Assembly: GCA_016183935.1 (NCBI GenBank)
Contig: JACPDR010000013.1
Coordinates: 1-64,000 of the forward strand
DNA length: 64,000 bases
Origin: Caulobacterales bacterium
Lineage (GTDB): Bacteria; Pseudomonadota; Alphaproteobacteria; Caulobacterales; Caulobacteraceae
Direction: 5' to 3'
How positions within the stretch are numbered: position 1 is the stretch's first letter; the number at the start of each line of letters is the position of its first letter. The position numbers and the translations under genes were made by a program. Below, piece by piece: positions 8,761-17,832 of this stretch. The notes beneath the pieces were generated by a model that had not been told where the DNA came from, made no database searches, and saw nothing but the letters and a program-made list of their open reading frames with translations.

Positions 8761-8883
8761 ATGAAAAATCTCAAACTTCGCCTCGTCAGCATCGGCAGCG
8801 CCAGGGCGCTGACCCGCGACGGCATCCCGGGCGACTACAACGAAGTGCATATCGCCGACAGCCTCTATCCGCCGGCAGGCTGA
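8761..8883 (+). CDS. Lasso peptide precursor A2
   Basis: This is a second 40-residue precursor, clearly a duplicate of A1 with the same length, leader pattern (L8, G12, T18) and an identical ALTRDG junction. The predicted core begins DGIPGDYNE and ends with the same IADSLYPPAG tail as A1. The ring segment is what has diverged: residues 3-7 differ completely between the two, while Glu9, the putative ring acceptor, is kept. An AAGGA ribosome site lies 10-14 bases upstream. It is followed by its own hairpin and then the processing genes. Confidence 0.9.
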   Translation: MKNLKLRLVSIGSARALTRDGIPGDYNEVHIADSLYPPAG

Positions 8884-8891
8884 CGGCCCTC

Positions 8892-8918
8892 GCGGGCGGC
8901 CGCGCCGCGGTCGTCCGC
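8892..8918 (+). terminator. GC-rich hairpin after precursor A2 (attenuator-like)
   Basis: Bases 8892-8903 pair with 8907-8918 over 12 bp, including two G-U pairs, with a 3-base loop. It lies 8 bases after the A2 stop and resembles the hairpin after A1 in position and sequence. It separates the precursors from the B and C genes and could set a high precursor-to-enzyme ratio. Confidence 0.55.
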
Positions 8919-9004
8919 TTGCCGACGGGCGGGGATCGGCGCCTCATTGCGAAAACAGGATTTGCGGCGTTCCACCCGCCGCATCGAGCCACAGGAACTG
9001 CCGG

Positions 9005-9646
9005 ATGGTCAGGCTTTGGTGCCCATCACACATCCATCTCGCGGCGCTGGACGAGGATATCATCGTGCTCGACGTCGCGGCGGATCGGTACAGCTGCCTG
9101 CTGGAAGCGAACGCCCATCTCTCTGTCGGTCCGGCCGGCGCAATCCTGGCGGCCGACGAAGAGGTCGCTGAAAGCTTGCTTGGCGCATCCCTTGCCTCAC
9201 GCTCGCCCTGCAAACTGACCCGCCCCGTCATCATCCCGGCGCGGCGCGAAGTCACGCCGTCCGCCACGCCGACGCGCTCCGACGTTCTCAGGGCGGCGAT
9301 CGTCCTGCTCACGGCCACGCTCGTCTTCCGCCGCAAATCCTTCTCGGAACTTCTGCATCCTCCGGCTTCCTCGGCGCACGCGTCGGAAGGCGCGGACGAC
9401 GTCGCGCTCGGATTGCTGCTGGGCGCTGCCCGGACGGCGCGCTCCTGGGTTCCGAATGAGGGCGAATGCCTGCAACGCGCCTATCTTCTTCGCGCCTTTC
9501 TGGCGGGGCGCGGTGTGCGGACCGACTGGATCTTCGGGGTTCGGACGTGGCCGTTCTCCGCCCATTGCTGGCTGCAGATCGGCGACCTCGTGGTCGGAGA
9601 TCGGCTGGACCGGGTCAATCGCTACACCCCGATCATGAGGGCCTGA
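9005..9646 (+). CDS. Lasso peptide B protein (RRE plus leader protease, McjB/AtxB type)
   Basis: This fused 213-residue B protein recognises and cuts the precursor leader. The first 80 residues have the PqqD-like RRE pattern (HIHLAALDEDIIVLDVAADRYSCL), which binds leader peptides. The C-terminal half is a transglutaminase-like cysteine protease. The catalytic Cys is in NEGECLQRAYLLRAFL, the His in FSAHCWLQIG and the Asp in VVGDRLDRVN. Fused B proteins are normal in proteobacterial lasso clusters, in contrast to split B1/B2. The stop lies two bases before the GTG of the cyclase gene, indicating coupled translation. Confidence 0.93.
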   Translation: MVRLWCPSHIHLAALDEDIIVLDVAADRYSCLLEANAHLSVGPAGAILAADEEVAESLLGASLASRSPCKLTRPVIIPARREVTPSATPTRSDVLRAAIVLLTATLVFRRKSFSELLHPPASSAHASEGADDVALGLLLGAARTARSWVPNEGECLQRAYLLRAFLAGRGVRTDWIFGVRTWPFSAHCWLQIGDLVVGDRLDRVNRYTPIMRA

Positions 9647-9648
9647 CA

Positions 9649-11406
9649 GTGGGACGCTTTCTTGTCGTCAGCCGCCGTCAGACCGATGATCAGGCTGCGG
9701 CACTGTCGCGCGCACTCGAGGAGGACGCCCGAAGCCTGGGCTTCGCTACTGTCGCCCTCAACGCCCACGCTTGGCTGGGCGTCCAGGGACCGGGCGTCCC
9801 TCGACAAATCGACGTCGGGGGGTGGACGCTGATCGGCGACGTCTTCAATCGACGATCGCCCGTGCTTCCATCGCCCAGACTGGACGATCCTTGGGACTAT
9901 GAGCGAAAGCTGATGGCTCGGTTCTGGGGGCGCTACGTGGGCGTGCGCTTCGAAGCCGGCGACCAGCTTGCCGCCGTTCTTAGAGATCCCTCGGGCGCGC
10001 TGGAATGCGTGACCTGGCGCCAGGATGGCCTGGCGGTCGTTTGCGGCGCCGCCGAAGACTTCGTTCTGAGGCGTCTCCGACCCGCATGGCGGCTGAACGT
10101 GGGACGGATCGCCGAGGCCTTGCGCGACCCGGTTCCGGAGACAGGCGCCCTCTTGCTGGACGGCCCGATCGCACTTGAGCCCGGATCGGTGCTGGACCTG
10201 TCGTCCGACCGGCCGCCAGACGAGCTCTGGACGCCCGCCGACTTCGCCCGACGCAGCCTGGGTCGCGCCCCCGATCTGGATGACGCGGCGGACCAGCTCA
10301 GATCCGCGGTCGACGAAGCTACGGCGGGCTTGGCGGGCGTATCATCCCCTCTCGCAGCCGAGGTCTCCGGCGGTCTGGATTCCAGCATCGTCGCCGCCAG
10401 CCTTGTGACCGGTGCTCCGAACGGGGTGGCGATGTGGCTCAACGCCTTCGGCGCCGCGCCGGAGGCGGACGAGCGGACCTACGTCGCCGCCCTTGCGAAT
10501 ACGCTCGGCATTGCGCCTCAGTGCGTGCCCCACGCGGCCGAGCCGCTAACGCAGGTCTGGCTGGAAGCGCTGTCGCCGGGCTTCCGCCCCGGCCTCACCG
10601 CGCTTGACCGCCCTCATGATCTGGACTGGGCGCGCCGCCTGGAAGGCGCCGGGATCGTCGGCCTGATGACCGGCGCAGGCGGAGACTCCATCCTGTTTCA
10701 GCGCGCGACGATGGATGTCTTCGTGGATCGTTGGCGCGCTCGCCCTTGGCGCGACCTGTTCGCCCGGGAGGTCGTCGAACTGGCCGCCTCCAACGAAATC
10801 TCCGTCTGGACGATGATCGCCGACGCGCGCCGCCGCCGACGCGCGCCGCATCCGGCGCCCCGCCGCGATCACCCCATGCTGCCGGCGCTCTCCGGCGCCG
10901 GCCCGCGCCACCCGTGGCTCGCAGGCTGGGACGAGTTCGGGCCGGCCAAGGCGATGCATCTCGCCGGCGTCGTCGACAACGTCGCACGCCATGGTCCTTC
11001 GGAGCTGACCGCACGTATCGACGTGAGACACCCACTCTGCGCCCAACCTGTCATCGAGGCCTGCCTCGCCCTGCCGACAGTGCTGCTCACAACAGGCGGG
11101 CGAGAGCGCGGTCTGGCCCGCCTGGCGTTCAGAGATCGTTTGCCCGCCCAGATCATCGACCGTCGATCCAAGGGCGACATGACGCGCATTTATGGCCGGA
11201 TGATCTTGGACGGACTGGACGTCCTGAGGCCCTGGCTGATCGAGGGCCGGCTGGCTGCGCTGAAGGTGATCGACCCCGAGGCTGCCGACCGTGCCCTCAC
11301 CCGCGAGGCGCTTGTGTGGGGCGGACGCTACTCGACAATCATGGTGGCGGCGGCTTTTGAGAGCTGGGTGCGCCTGTGGGAGGCCCGGCTGAAGCCGCCG
11401 TTGTGA
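9649..11406 (+). CDS. Lasso cyclase C (asparagine synthetase-like, McjC/AtxC type)
   Basis: The 585-residue product activates the ring carboxylate with ATP and forms the isopeptide bond that closes the lasso. It keeps the asparagine-synthetase fold: a glutaminase-like N-terminal half without the catalytic N-terminal Cys, and a synthetase half with the ATP pyrophosphatase loop SGGLDSS near residue 242. The GTG at 9649 gives MGRFLVVSRRQTDDQ and follows the B gene stop by two bases; longer frames run through the B gene and are rejected. Its last 68 bases overlap the convergent isopeptidase gene. Confidence 0.93.
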   Translation: MGRFLVVSRRQTDDQAAALSRALEEDARSLGFATVALNAHAWLGVQGPGVPRQIDVGGWTLIGDVFNRRSPVLPSPRLDDPWDYERKLMARFWGRYVGVRFEAGDQLAAVLRDPSGALECVTWRQDGLAVVCGAAEDFVLRRLRPAWRLNVGRIAEALRDPVPETGALLLDGPIALEPGSVLDLSSDRPPDELWTPADFARRSLGRAPDLDDAADQLRSAVDEATAGLAGVSSPLAAEVSGGLDSSIVAASLVTGAPNGVAMWLNAFGAAPEADERTYVAALANTLGIAPQCVPHAAEPLTQVWLEALSPGFRPGLTALDRPHDLDWARRLEGAGIVGLMTGAGGDSILFQRATMDVFVDRWRARPWRDLFAREVVELAASNEISVWTMIADARRRRRAPHPAPRRDHPMLPALSGAGPRHPWLAGWDEFGPAKAMHLAGVVDNVARHGPSELTARIDVRHPLCAQPVIEACLALPTVLLTTGGRERGLARLAFRDRLPAQIIDRRSKGDMTRIYGRMILDGLDVLRPWLIEGRLAALKVIDPEAADRALTREALVWGGRYSTIMVAAAFESWVRLWEARLKPPL

Positions 11407-13822
11407 CGCCATCGCCGGGCAGGGTCTCATCGAGCCAGTCGAAGATAAGCCGATAGCGCTCTCGGATATTCGCCGGGCTCCAGGCATGGTGATGTTCGCC
11501 CCAGAAGGTGACGATCCGGGCTGTCTTGCCTTCCCGGGCAAGGGCGCTGAACATCTGCTCGGCTTGGGTCGGCGGCACGAAATCGAGGTCGGCCGTCAAT
11601 AGAAGGACCGGCGCCGTCACGCGATCCGCACGCAGATACGGACTGGACTGGAGGTAGGCGTCGAGATCCAGCCACGGCGGCACGCCAAAGCCACCCTGTC
11701 CCGCCTCGGTAAAGGCCTGACCCGACTGCAACGACATCCTGTCTTCAGGCTGGATTCGGGCCGTCGGCGCGAACCCGCCCCAATGACCCAGGAAGTCCGA
11801 GAGCGAGGCAGAGGCGATGTAGGACTGGTAGCGGTTCGAGCGAGTGGCGATTTCCAGCGTCGCGTAGCCGCCGAAGCTGTGGCCATAGATCGCCGTCCGT
11901 CCGGACGGGAGCTCGGGATGAGCCGCCAGGGCGGCATCGACGGCCAGATCGACGGCCTGGACGTAAAGGTCGCCCCGGACCCCGGGCGAGGCGTCGATGT
12001 TCATGGACGGACTGAGCACCGCAAACCCCGCGGCCGCGAGGACCGTGGAACGCGTCCCATAAGTCAGGGTCAGAGGATCCCACCAGACGAAGCTGTCCGC
12101 CGCTCCAGGATAGACGCGTACAATCAATCCCCGGATCGGACCTGGCGGCAGGTAGAGCCAGCTTCGCGTCGCACGACCCTCGATGTCGAGATGGGAGATG
12201 GCCGTGGGTTCGATCAAGCGGATGTCCCGCTTGTCGGTGTTGACTGCATCGATCGCCCAGGCGTCGCCGCCTTGGCGGACCATCAGGGTTTCCGCGAGCC
12301 CGACCCGCTCGAGGACGAGGGCTGCGTCGCCAGAGACGGCCAGGACACGAGGTCGGGGGTCCGCGCCGGCGCCGATACTGCGAACCCCGCCCCTGCCCGC
12401 CACGAAGCTCTCTCCGTCAGCGTCCAGCACCGCCGCCCAGCTCCGCCGAGGCGCGTCGTTGCCGCGGAACCGGCCGACCCGCTCCGCGTCGCTCGGAATC
12501 GCTTCCTGAAAGGCGGTTCGCCCGGACGTCCGCTCCGGCCCGCCGTCCCTCTGGATCCGCCAGACGGCGCCGTCGGCGACGACCAGCAGGGCCTCGGCCG
12601 AGGTCGCGGCCAGGCGCGGTGGCGCGGTCGCCAGCATCGCCGTCAATTCCCTCGGCGCCGCTCCGGTTTCCAGCAGGGCCCAGTCGAATCGGGCGCCGCC
12701 TCTTGGTCGGGCGTAGATTACAGGCGCGTCGCCAAGCCAGTCCGCGCGGACGCCGGCGACGATCGCCTCGGCTGTCCCAGGCGTCAGGTAACCGAGATCC
12801 GGAACAGCCACATGATCGAAGCCTGCGATGAGTAGCCGGCCGGCCGTCCAGTCCGCGCCATCTCTTCGGGCCCAGACTAGGACCGCTCGGGAGTCGGGGG
12901 ACCAGCGCAGAAGGTTCGAGGCGACATCCCAATCGCCGGCGACCTCTGTCCGATGATCGCCGTTCAACCCGATGAGGACCAATGTCTGGCGCTTGTCGCC
13001 CTCGAGCTGAACCCGCGGAGCGCCTGGGACGGTGGGCCGGTCGGTCGCTTGCACGACGGCGACAGCGCGGCCATCCGGCGCGACGGCGAAATCGCTGATC
13101 CGACCTTCCGCCAGCAGCCTCCGTCGCCCAGTCTCCACGTCTAGCCCTACTAAAGCCTGCCCCTCGTCCGGCGTTTCCGGCCGAACCACGCCGCCGCGGG
13201 CGTCGATCAGGGTCCTGGAGGGTTCTCGCCCAAGCGCACTCCGTCGCCAGGCTTCGGTCATTCGGGCCTGTGTGCCGCTGAACCGGCGGATCAGAACCGG
13301 CAGGGACCGGCCGGGTCGCGTCAGGACGACAACCTCGTGCGCCGAAACCCATTCAGCGGTCGCCCCCTCTGGCGGCACCTCCGGGGTCAGGCCTGTCCAG
13401 AGCACCGAGCGGTCGGCCATCGTGACCACGCCGAATTCGAAGTCATCGCCGCGAAGTCGGGAGATCAGGAGCCGACCGCCGTCGGGTGACCAGACTATGC
13501 GCTGGAGACCCAACCCCTCGCCCGGCAACAGCCTCTCGGGCGGTCGGTCAGGCGCGGAAAGATCGACCAGCCAGAGGTCCATGATGGTCCATGGCGCCCG
13601 TGCGGCGAGATCGAAGCGGGTGGCTGTGTCGTAAGCTCCCCGTTTCTCATAGACCGCCCAACGGCCGTCGGGAGAGATGGCGGCGCGTCCGAAGGCCTCA
13701 AGTTCGACGATATCGTCGATCGTGACCGGCCGGCCGGAAACCGCGTCTTCAGCCTGGGCGGCTGACGCCAGACAGGCGAGCGCCATCACCGCCCCGACAA
13801 GGGCTCGGATCATTCTTCGCAT
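11339..13822 (-). CDS. Lasso peptide isopeptidase (S9 family, AtxE2 type)
   Basis: The 827-residue product has a signal peptide (MRRMIRALVGAVMALACLAS, then AAQA) and a beta-propeller followed by an alpha/beta-hydrolase domain of prolyl-oligopeptidase type. The nucleophile motif GHSFGGYATLEIA lies near residue 647. The likely Asp is in LLTADLDFVPPTQAEQ and the His in WGEHHHAWSP. In characterised Caulobacterales clusters this family opens the isopeptide ring of the cognate lasso peptide. Its place between the cyclase and the TonB receptor supports the same job here. It starts 9 bases after the receptor stop. Confidence 0.9.
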   Translation of the reverse strand: MRRMIRALVGAVMALACLASAAQAEDAVSGRPVTIDDIVELEAFGRAAISPDGRWAVYEKRGAYDTATRFDLAARAPWTIMDLWLVDLSAPDRPPERLLPGEGLGLQRIVWSPDGGRLLISRLRGDDFEFGVVTMADRSVLWTGLTPEVPPEGATAEWVSAHEVVVLTRPGRSLPVLIRRFSGTQARMTEAWRRSALGREPSRTLIDARGGVVRPETPDEGQALVGLDVETGRRRLLAEGRISDFAVAPDGRAVAVVQATDRPTVPGAPRVQLEGDKRQTLVLIGLNGDHRTEVAGDWDVASNLLRWSPDSRAVLVWARRDGADWTAGRLLIAGFDHVAVPDLGYLTPGTAEAIVAGVRADWLGDAPVIYARPRGGARFDWALLETGAAPRELTAMLATAPPRLAATSAEALLVVADGAVWRIQRDGGPERTSGRTAFQEAIPSDAERVGRFRGNDAPRRSWAAVLDADGESFVAGRGGVRSIGAGADPRPRVLAVSGDAALVLERVGLAETLMVRQGGDAWAIDAVNTDKRDIRLIEPTAISHLDIEGRATRSWLYLPPGPIRGLIVRVYPGAADSFVWWDPLTLTYGTRSTVLAAAGFAVLSPSMNIDASPGVRGDLYVQAVDLAVDAALAAHPELPSGRTAIYGHSFGGYATLEIATRSNRYQSYIASASLSDFLGHWGGFAPTARIQPEDRMSLQSGQAFTEAGQGGFGVPPWLDLDAYLQSSPYLRADRVTAPVLLLTADLDFVPPTQAEQMFSALAREGKTARIVTFWGEHHHAWSPANIRERYRLIFDWLDETLPGDGVTTAASAGPPTGAPSSQKPPPP

Positions 13823-13831
13823 GATCCGGCC

Positions 13832-16762
13832 TCACCAGCGCCGGGTCAGCTGAAGGGAGACGACGCGACCCAGGAGGCTGGCCTGGCCGGGATCGAAGCC
13901 ATAACCGGTTGGCCCGTCATAGAAGGGCGGCGTCTCGTCCAGCAGGTTGTCCGCGCTCAGCGTCACCCTCAGTCCCGGGAAGACGACGGGCGACCAGTTG
14001 AGTTGGGCGTCGAGCGTGTCCCAGGCGTCGATCTGCGTACCGAGGCGATCCTCGTAGCCATTGACGTGCGACCAGTGGACGCCGACGTCGAAGGCGCCGC
14101 GTGACCAGACGGCGCCGGTGCGCGTCCGAAGCTCCACGGGATAGCCGAGCAGCCCGGCGACGGACCGTATCGGCGCTGTCGGCGTCGATTGCGTCTCATA
14201 GTCCAGGATGTAGGACGCCGAGGCGTCAAGGCTCAGGACACCGTTGTAGAGGGGCCAGTCGTTACGGGCCGAAACGTCCAGCCCCCGGACGCGCACCGCG
14301 CCCGTATTGACCCAACGGGAGTCGACGATGGCGGCGTAGGTGTTGGTCGGATAGAGGGTCGAGAATCCACGTCGATCGGCGTAGCTCTCGATGAGCGCCA
14401 GGTCTGCGGGGTTGGTGGCGGGACTGATGAACCGGACGAAGCTCGAGAGCGCGGGGTCCGTCAGGGCCGCGAAGGCGTTCTCGTTCACGGGCCGGGCGAT
14501 CCGGTCGGAGAACTGCGTGTCGAAATAGTTGAAGCTGAACGCGACGCCGCGTCGCGGGCGGTAGTCGAAGCCGAGCGTCAAGGTTTCCGCGGTCTCGGGC
14601 GCGAGATCCGGGTTGCCGCCGGACAGGAACAGCGTGAGCGCCCGCGAGCCGTCAGCCCGGGTCAGGAAGGTCGGCGAGACGCCGCCCTGGTCGAATAGCT
14701 GAGGCAGGGCTCCGGCCCGAAAGGACGTGCCCCAGGAGGCCCGAACCCCGAGACCCTCGAGCGGTGACCAGATCAGACCGATCTTGGGATTGGTGGTCGA
14801 TCCGAAGTCGCTGTACTCCTCGACGCGCGTGGCCAGCGATATGTCCAGGGCGCGGATGCCCGGGCGGGCATTGGCCTCTCCAATGACGGGGATACGGGCT
14901 TCCGCGAACACGGCCGTGATCGACCGCTCGCGCTTGGGGGTGAACATGTGGATCGGCGACGCCGCCGATAGAAAGACGAGCCCTTCGGTCTCGAAGCTCT
15001 CGTCTCGCGCCTGGGCCCCGATCGCGATCTCCAGATCCCCGCCCGGCAGACGCAGCACCGGACCCTGGGCGAGGATGTTCGCCGAGGTGGCCCGGCTGCG
15101 GTTGTGGACCTCGCTGTAGCCGCCGCCGATGAAATCCAGGACGGCGCGGTTGTTGGCCGTTCCGTTTCCGAACATGTTGAAGTAGCCGTCCACGGCCGCC
15201 CGGAAGGACGTCGCCGGATCATCGGGAATGTTGCCGAGCGCCTCGGCCAGGAACCGGCTGTTCACCCGGTTCCTGGCCCCGAAATCCGCCCGCTCCTCCG
15301 CGCCGGAAACGTACCCCTCCACGGTCCAGTCTGCGGTGAGATCGTATCGGGCGCCGATCGTGACGCCGAGGCTCTCCGACGTCGCCTGGGTGCGGGCGGC
15401 GCCGAGGTCGCGGTAGAAGGAGTAGGCGATGGTGTGAGATGGCGCTCCCATCGGCGAGACGAACCACGGGTTCGCAGCGCCAACCGTGAAAATCCCCGCG
15501 TTCGCCGCCGTTGCGAGCTCGTTGCTGCGATGGTTGTATCGGATGTCTCCGGTTAACTCGAGGCGGTCCCCCAGGCCTTGGCTGAAACGACCGTAGACGC
15601 TGTGTCTCTCCACCGACGGCAGAAGATCGGCGCCCAGGGCAGTGGACTGAAGATTGACGGCTCCTGCGGCGAAATCCGCCGGGCCTTGAGCTGTTCCGCT
15701 GGCGTTTGGCCGGATCGCATATCGCGTGACATAGGCTGAAGTCGCCGCATCGAACGCCACAATATTCCCGGGCGCGCTGTAGAAGGTTCGGCGGTCGGTT
15801 CCACCAAAGGAACGGAGATCTCCGTCCGCGGTGTAGGGCCGATCGGCCGAGTTCAGACCATTCGTGGTCTGGTATTCGTAAGAGAGGTAGGCCGAGCCCG
15901 TGGACCAACTGTGGCCCGCGAGATGGGATACGATCAGATCCTCGGCCCCTCCCTCGGCCGCCGACGCACGCAGGCGCGTCTCGTGCCCATCGAACGACCG
16001 CCGCATGATCACGTTGACCACCCCGGCGATCGCATCCGCTCCATAAAGGGCGGAGGCGCCGTCGAGCAAAACGTCCACCCGCTCGACCGCTGCGGACGGC
16101 AGGGCCGATACGTCCGTGAACTCGGCGCGCGATCCGGTCCCCGCGAGACGCCGACCGTTGACGAGCACCAGGGTGGAAGCGGGGCCCAGACCGCGCAGGT
16201 TCACGCCTGTAGCGTAGACATTGTTCGAGGCGCCGAGGTCCGAGTTCATCGTCTGGACGATGGGCGTGGCCGACCCGGCGTAGTTCTGCGGCAGGGTGAC
16301 CAGCGCTTCGGCGACGGTGCCGAAGCCTCGACGATCCAGAGCATCCCGATCGAGCGTCACGACGGGAGATGCAAGGTCGCCTGAGGATCTCAGGAGAGTC
16401 CCGGTCACCACGACGTCGTCGATCTCGGTGACTTCCCCCTCCCCCGCCGCCAACCGGGTCCGCTGAAGCGCGAACACGCCCGGCCGGCTCTCCGTCCAGG
16501 TCAGTCCGGATCCTTGCAGCAGCCGATCCAATGCGGCCGTCGGCTCCATCCGCCCGCTCACCCCCGGCGATCGCAGGCCTTCGACCAGCTGGGACGTGAA
16601 GAAGATCTGCTGATCGGACTGGGTGGCGAAGGCGGTCAGGGCGCCGCGCATCGGCCCGGCCGGGATGTTGAACTCCCGCGCCGACTGAGCGCACGCGCTT
16701 GTGCTGACGACGGCAAAGCAGGCGACGACGGCGACGCTGGATAGCAGGTGAATACGGCTCAT
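13832..16762 (-). CDS. TonB-dependent receptor with STN signalling domain (lasso uptake)
   Basis: This 976-residue outer-membrane receptor is probably the importer of the lasso product. After a signal peptide (MSRIHLLSSVAVVACFAVVS and onward) comes an STN domain (about residues 30-95), the part that talks to a FecR anti-sigma factor. A TonB-box-like DDVVVTG and a plug (EALVTLPQNY to GADAIAGVVNVIMRR) follow, then a long beta barrel ending in aromatic LTRRW. The ATG at 16760-16762 is preferred over one 36 bases upstream because it gives a clean signal peptide. FecR and sigma genes lie directly upstream on the same strand. Confidence 0.92.
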   Translation of the reverse strand: MSRIHLLSSVAVVACFAVVSTSACAQSAREFNIPAGPMRGALTAFATQSDQQIFFTSQLVEGLRSPGVSGRMEPTAALDRLLQGSGLTWTESRPGVFALQRTRLAAGEGEVTEIDDVVVTGTLLRSSGDLASPVVTLDRDALDRRGFGTVAEALVTLPQNYAGSATPIVQTMNSDLGASNNVYATGVNLRGLGPASTLVLVNGRRLAGTGSRAEFTDVSALPSAAVERVDVLLDGASALYGADAIAGVVNVIMRRSFDGHETRLRASAAEGGAEDLIVSHLAGHSWSTGSAYLSYEYQTTNGLNSADRPYTADGDLRSFGGTDRRTFYSAPGNIVAFDAATSAYVTRYAIRPNASGTAQGPADFAAGAVNLQSTALGADLLPSVERHSVYGRFSQGLGDRLELTGDIRYNHRSNELATAANAGIFTVGAANPWFVSPMGAPSHTIAYSFYRDLGAARTQATSESLGVTIGARYDLTADWTVEGYVSGAEERADFGARNRVNSRFLAEALGNIPDDPATSFRAAVDGYFNMFGNGTANNRAVLDFIGGGYSEVHNRSRATSANILAQGPVLRLPGGDLEIAIGAQARDESFETEGLVFLSAASPIHMFTPKRERSITAVFAEARIPVIGEANARPGIRALDISLATRVEEYSDFGSTTNPKIGLIWSPLEGLGVRASWGTSFRAGALPQLFDQGGVSPTFLTRADGSRALTLFLSGGNPDLAPETAETLTLGFDYRPRRGVAFSFNYFDTQFSDRIARPVNENAFAALTDPALSSFVRFISPATNPADLALIESYADRRGFSTLYPTNTYAAIVDSRWVNTGAVRVRGLDVSARNDWPLYNGVLSLDASASYILDYETQSTPTAPIRSVAGLLGYPVELRTRTGAVWSRGAFDVGVHWSHVNGYEDRLGTQIDAWDTLDAQLNWSPVVFPGLRVTLSADNLLDETPPFYDGPTGYGFDPGQASLLGRVVSLQLTRRW

Positions 16763-16823
16763 GGTTCGGTTTTCCCCTCGGCGCCCCCGCGGCGTCAAAG
16801 GAAGAGACCGTCGAGACCCCGGG

Positions 16824-17819
16824 TTACCCCGGAGCCGAACCCGGATTATTTTCGCGTCTCGACAGACCGATCGATCCGTCCGCCTTAGGAACGGCGTCCA
16901 ATCCCATCACATCGGACGATGCGGCCACGAAGGCGTCGCGGTCTCCCGTCCGGAACACGCCGTTGACCGCGACGGCGCGGATCGCGGGATCGTCGATCTC
17001 GATCTTGTTGGTCAGATATCGGTTCACTTCGGAGACGGCTTCCTCAAGGGGCACGTCCGTGAAGATCAGCCGTCCCGTGGTCCAGCTGGTCTCGGCGTCG
17101 GTGTTCACCTCGCTCGTCGTGACGCCGCGGGCGGACACCTGCGTCTTCTGACCGGCCGCCATGCGGCGCGGCGGAGCCGCGACATCCGCCGCGACCACAT
17201 TGACCACGCCGGAGACGAGGGTGACGTCGACCCTCGAGCCGGTTCGGCGGACGTCGAAGACGGTGCCGACGGCGGTGATCCGGGTTCCGGCGGCGTGGAC
17301 GACGAATGGTCTGCCCGCGTCGTGGGCGACGTCGAACAGGGCCTGGCCCTGGTCCAGATCGATCCTGCGTTCACCGTTCTCGAACCGGACATGTATCCGC
17401 GAATCGGTGTCGAGGCTGACGCTGGATCCGTCCGCGAGTTGCACCACCCGCTGTTCGCCCACGCTGGTTTCGTACACGCCGCGCCCATTCCACCATAAGG
17501 CCCCGCCGATCACCAGGGCGATGGCGGTAGCGGTGGCCAGCCCTCCGAAGATCACGGATCGCCGTCCTGGCGCCAGGCGTCGATGTCCCCTTTGGCGCGC
17601 GCCCTCGAGAGCGGCGGCGATGTCTGGATCCGCGCCGAGGCCCCTGCCCTGCTTCCAGACCAGTTCGACGCGCCGGTAGGCGTCGGCGTTGCCGGGCCTG
17701 GATCGCCACTCGAAGAAGTCCTCGATGGTCTGGGTGGCAACGACGGTCGTGCCAAGCCGGGCGTGCCAGTCGGCCGCCTCCTTCTCCGCTGCTTCAACCC
17801 GGACGGTCGGGTTGGTCAT
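16824..17819 (-). CDS. fecR: FecR-family anti-sigma regulator
   Basis: The protein (331 residues from the ATG at 17817-17819, or 335 from 17831) has an N-terminal cytoplasmic DUF4880-like segment (EAADWHARLG). One membrane helix follows (SVIFGGLATATAIALVIGGA, about residues 87-107). The periplasmic FecR domain carries the conserved pattern GEQRVVQLADGSSVSLDTDS, then GQALFDVAHDAGRPFVV. Such proteins relay a signal from the STN domain of a TonB receptor to an ECF sigma factor. It lies between those two genes, completing a three-part cell-surface signalling set for the lasso locus. Confidence 0.93.
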   Translation of the reverse strand: MTNPTVRVEAAEKEAADWHARLGTTVVATQTIEDFFEWRSRPGNADAYRRVELVWKQGRGLGADPDIAAALEGARQRGHRRLAPGRRSVIFGGLATATAIALVIGGALWWNGRGVYETSVGEQRVVQLADGSSVSLDTDSRIHVRFENGERRIDLDQGQALFDVAHDAGRPFVVHAAGTRITAVGTVFDVRRTGSRVDVTLVSGVVNVVAADVAAPPRRMAAGQKTQVSARGVTTSEVNTDAETSWTTGRLIFTDVPLEEAVSEVNRYLTNKIEIDDPAIRAVAVNGVFRTGDRDAFVAASSDVMGLDAVPKADGSIGLSRRENNPGSAPG

Positions 17820-17832
17820 GTCGCGCCCCATT

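Noticed and set aside
15219..16694. 491-residue minus-strand frame overlapping the receptor gene
   Set aside because: Alternate frame of the TonB receptor; Arg-rich with no signal peptide or barrel pattern.
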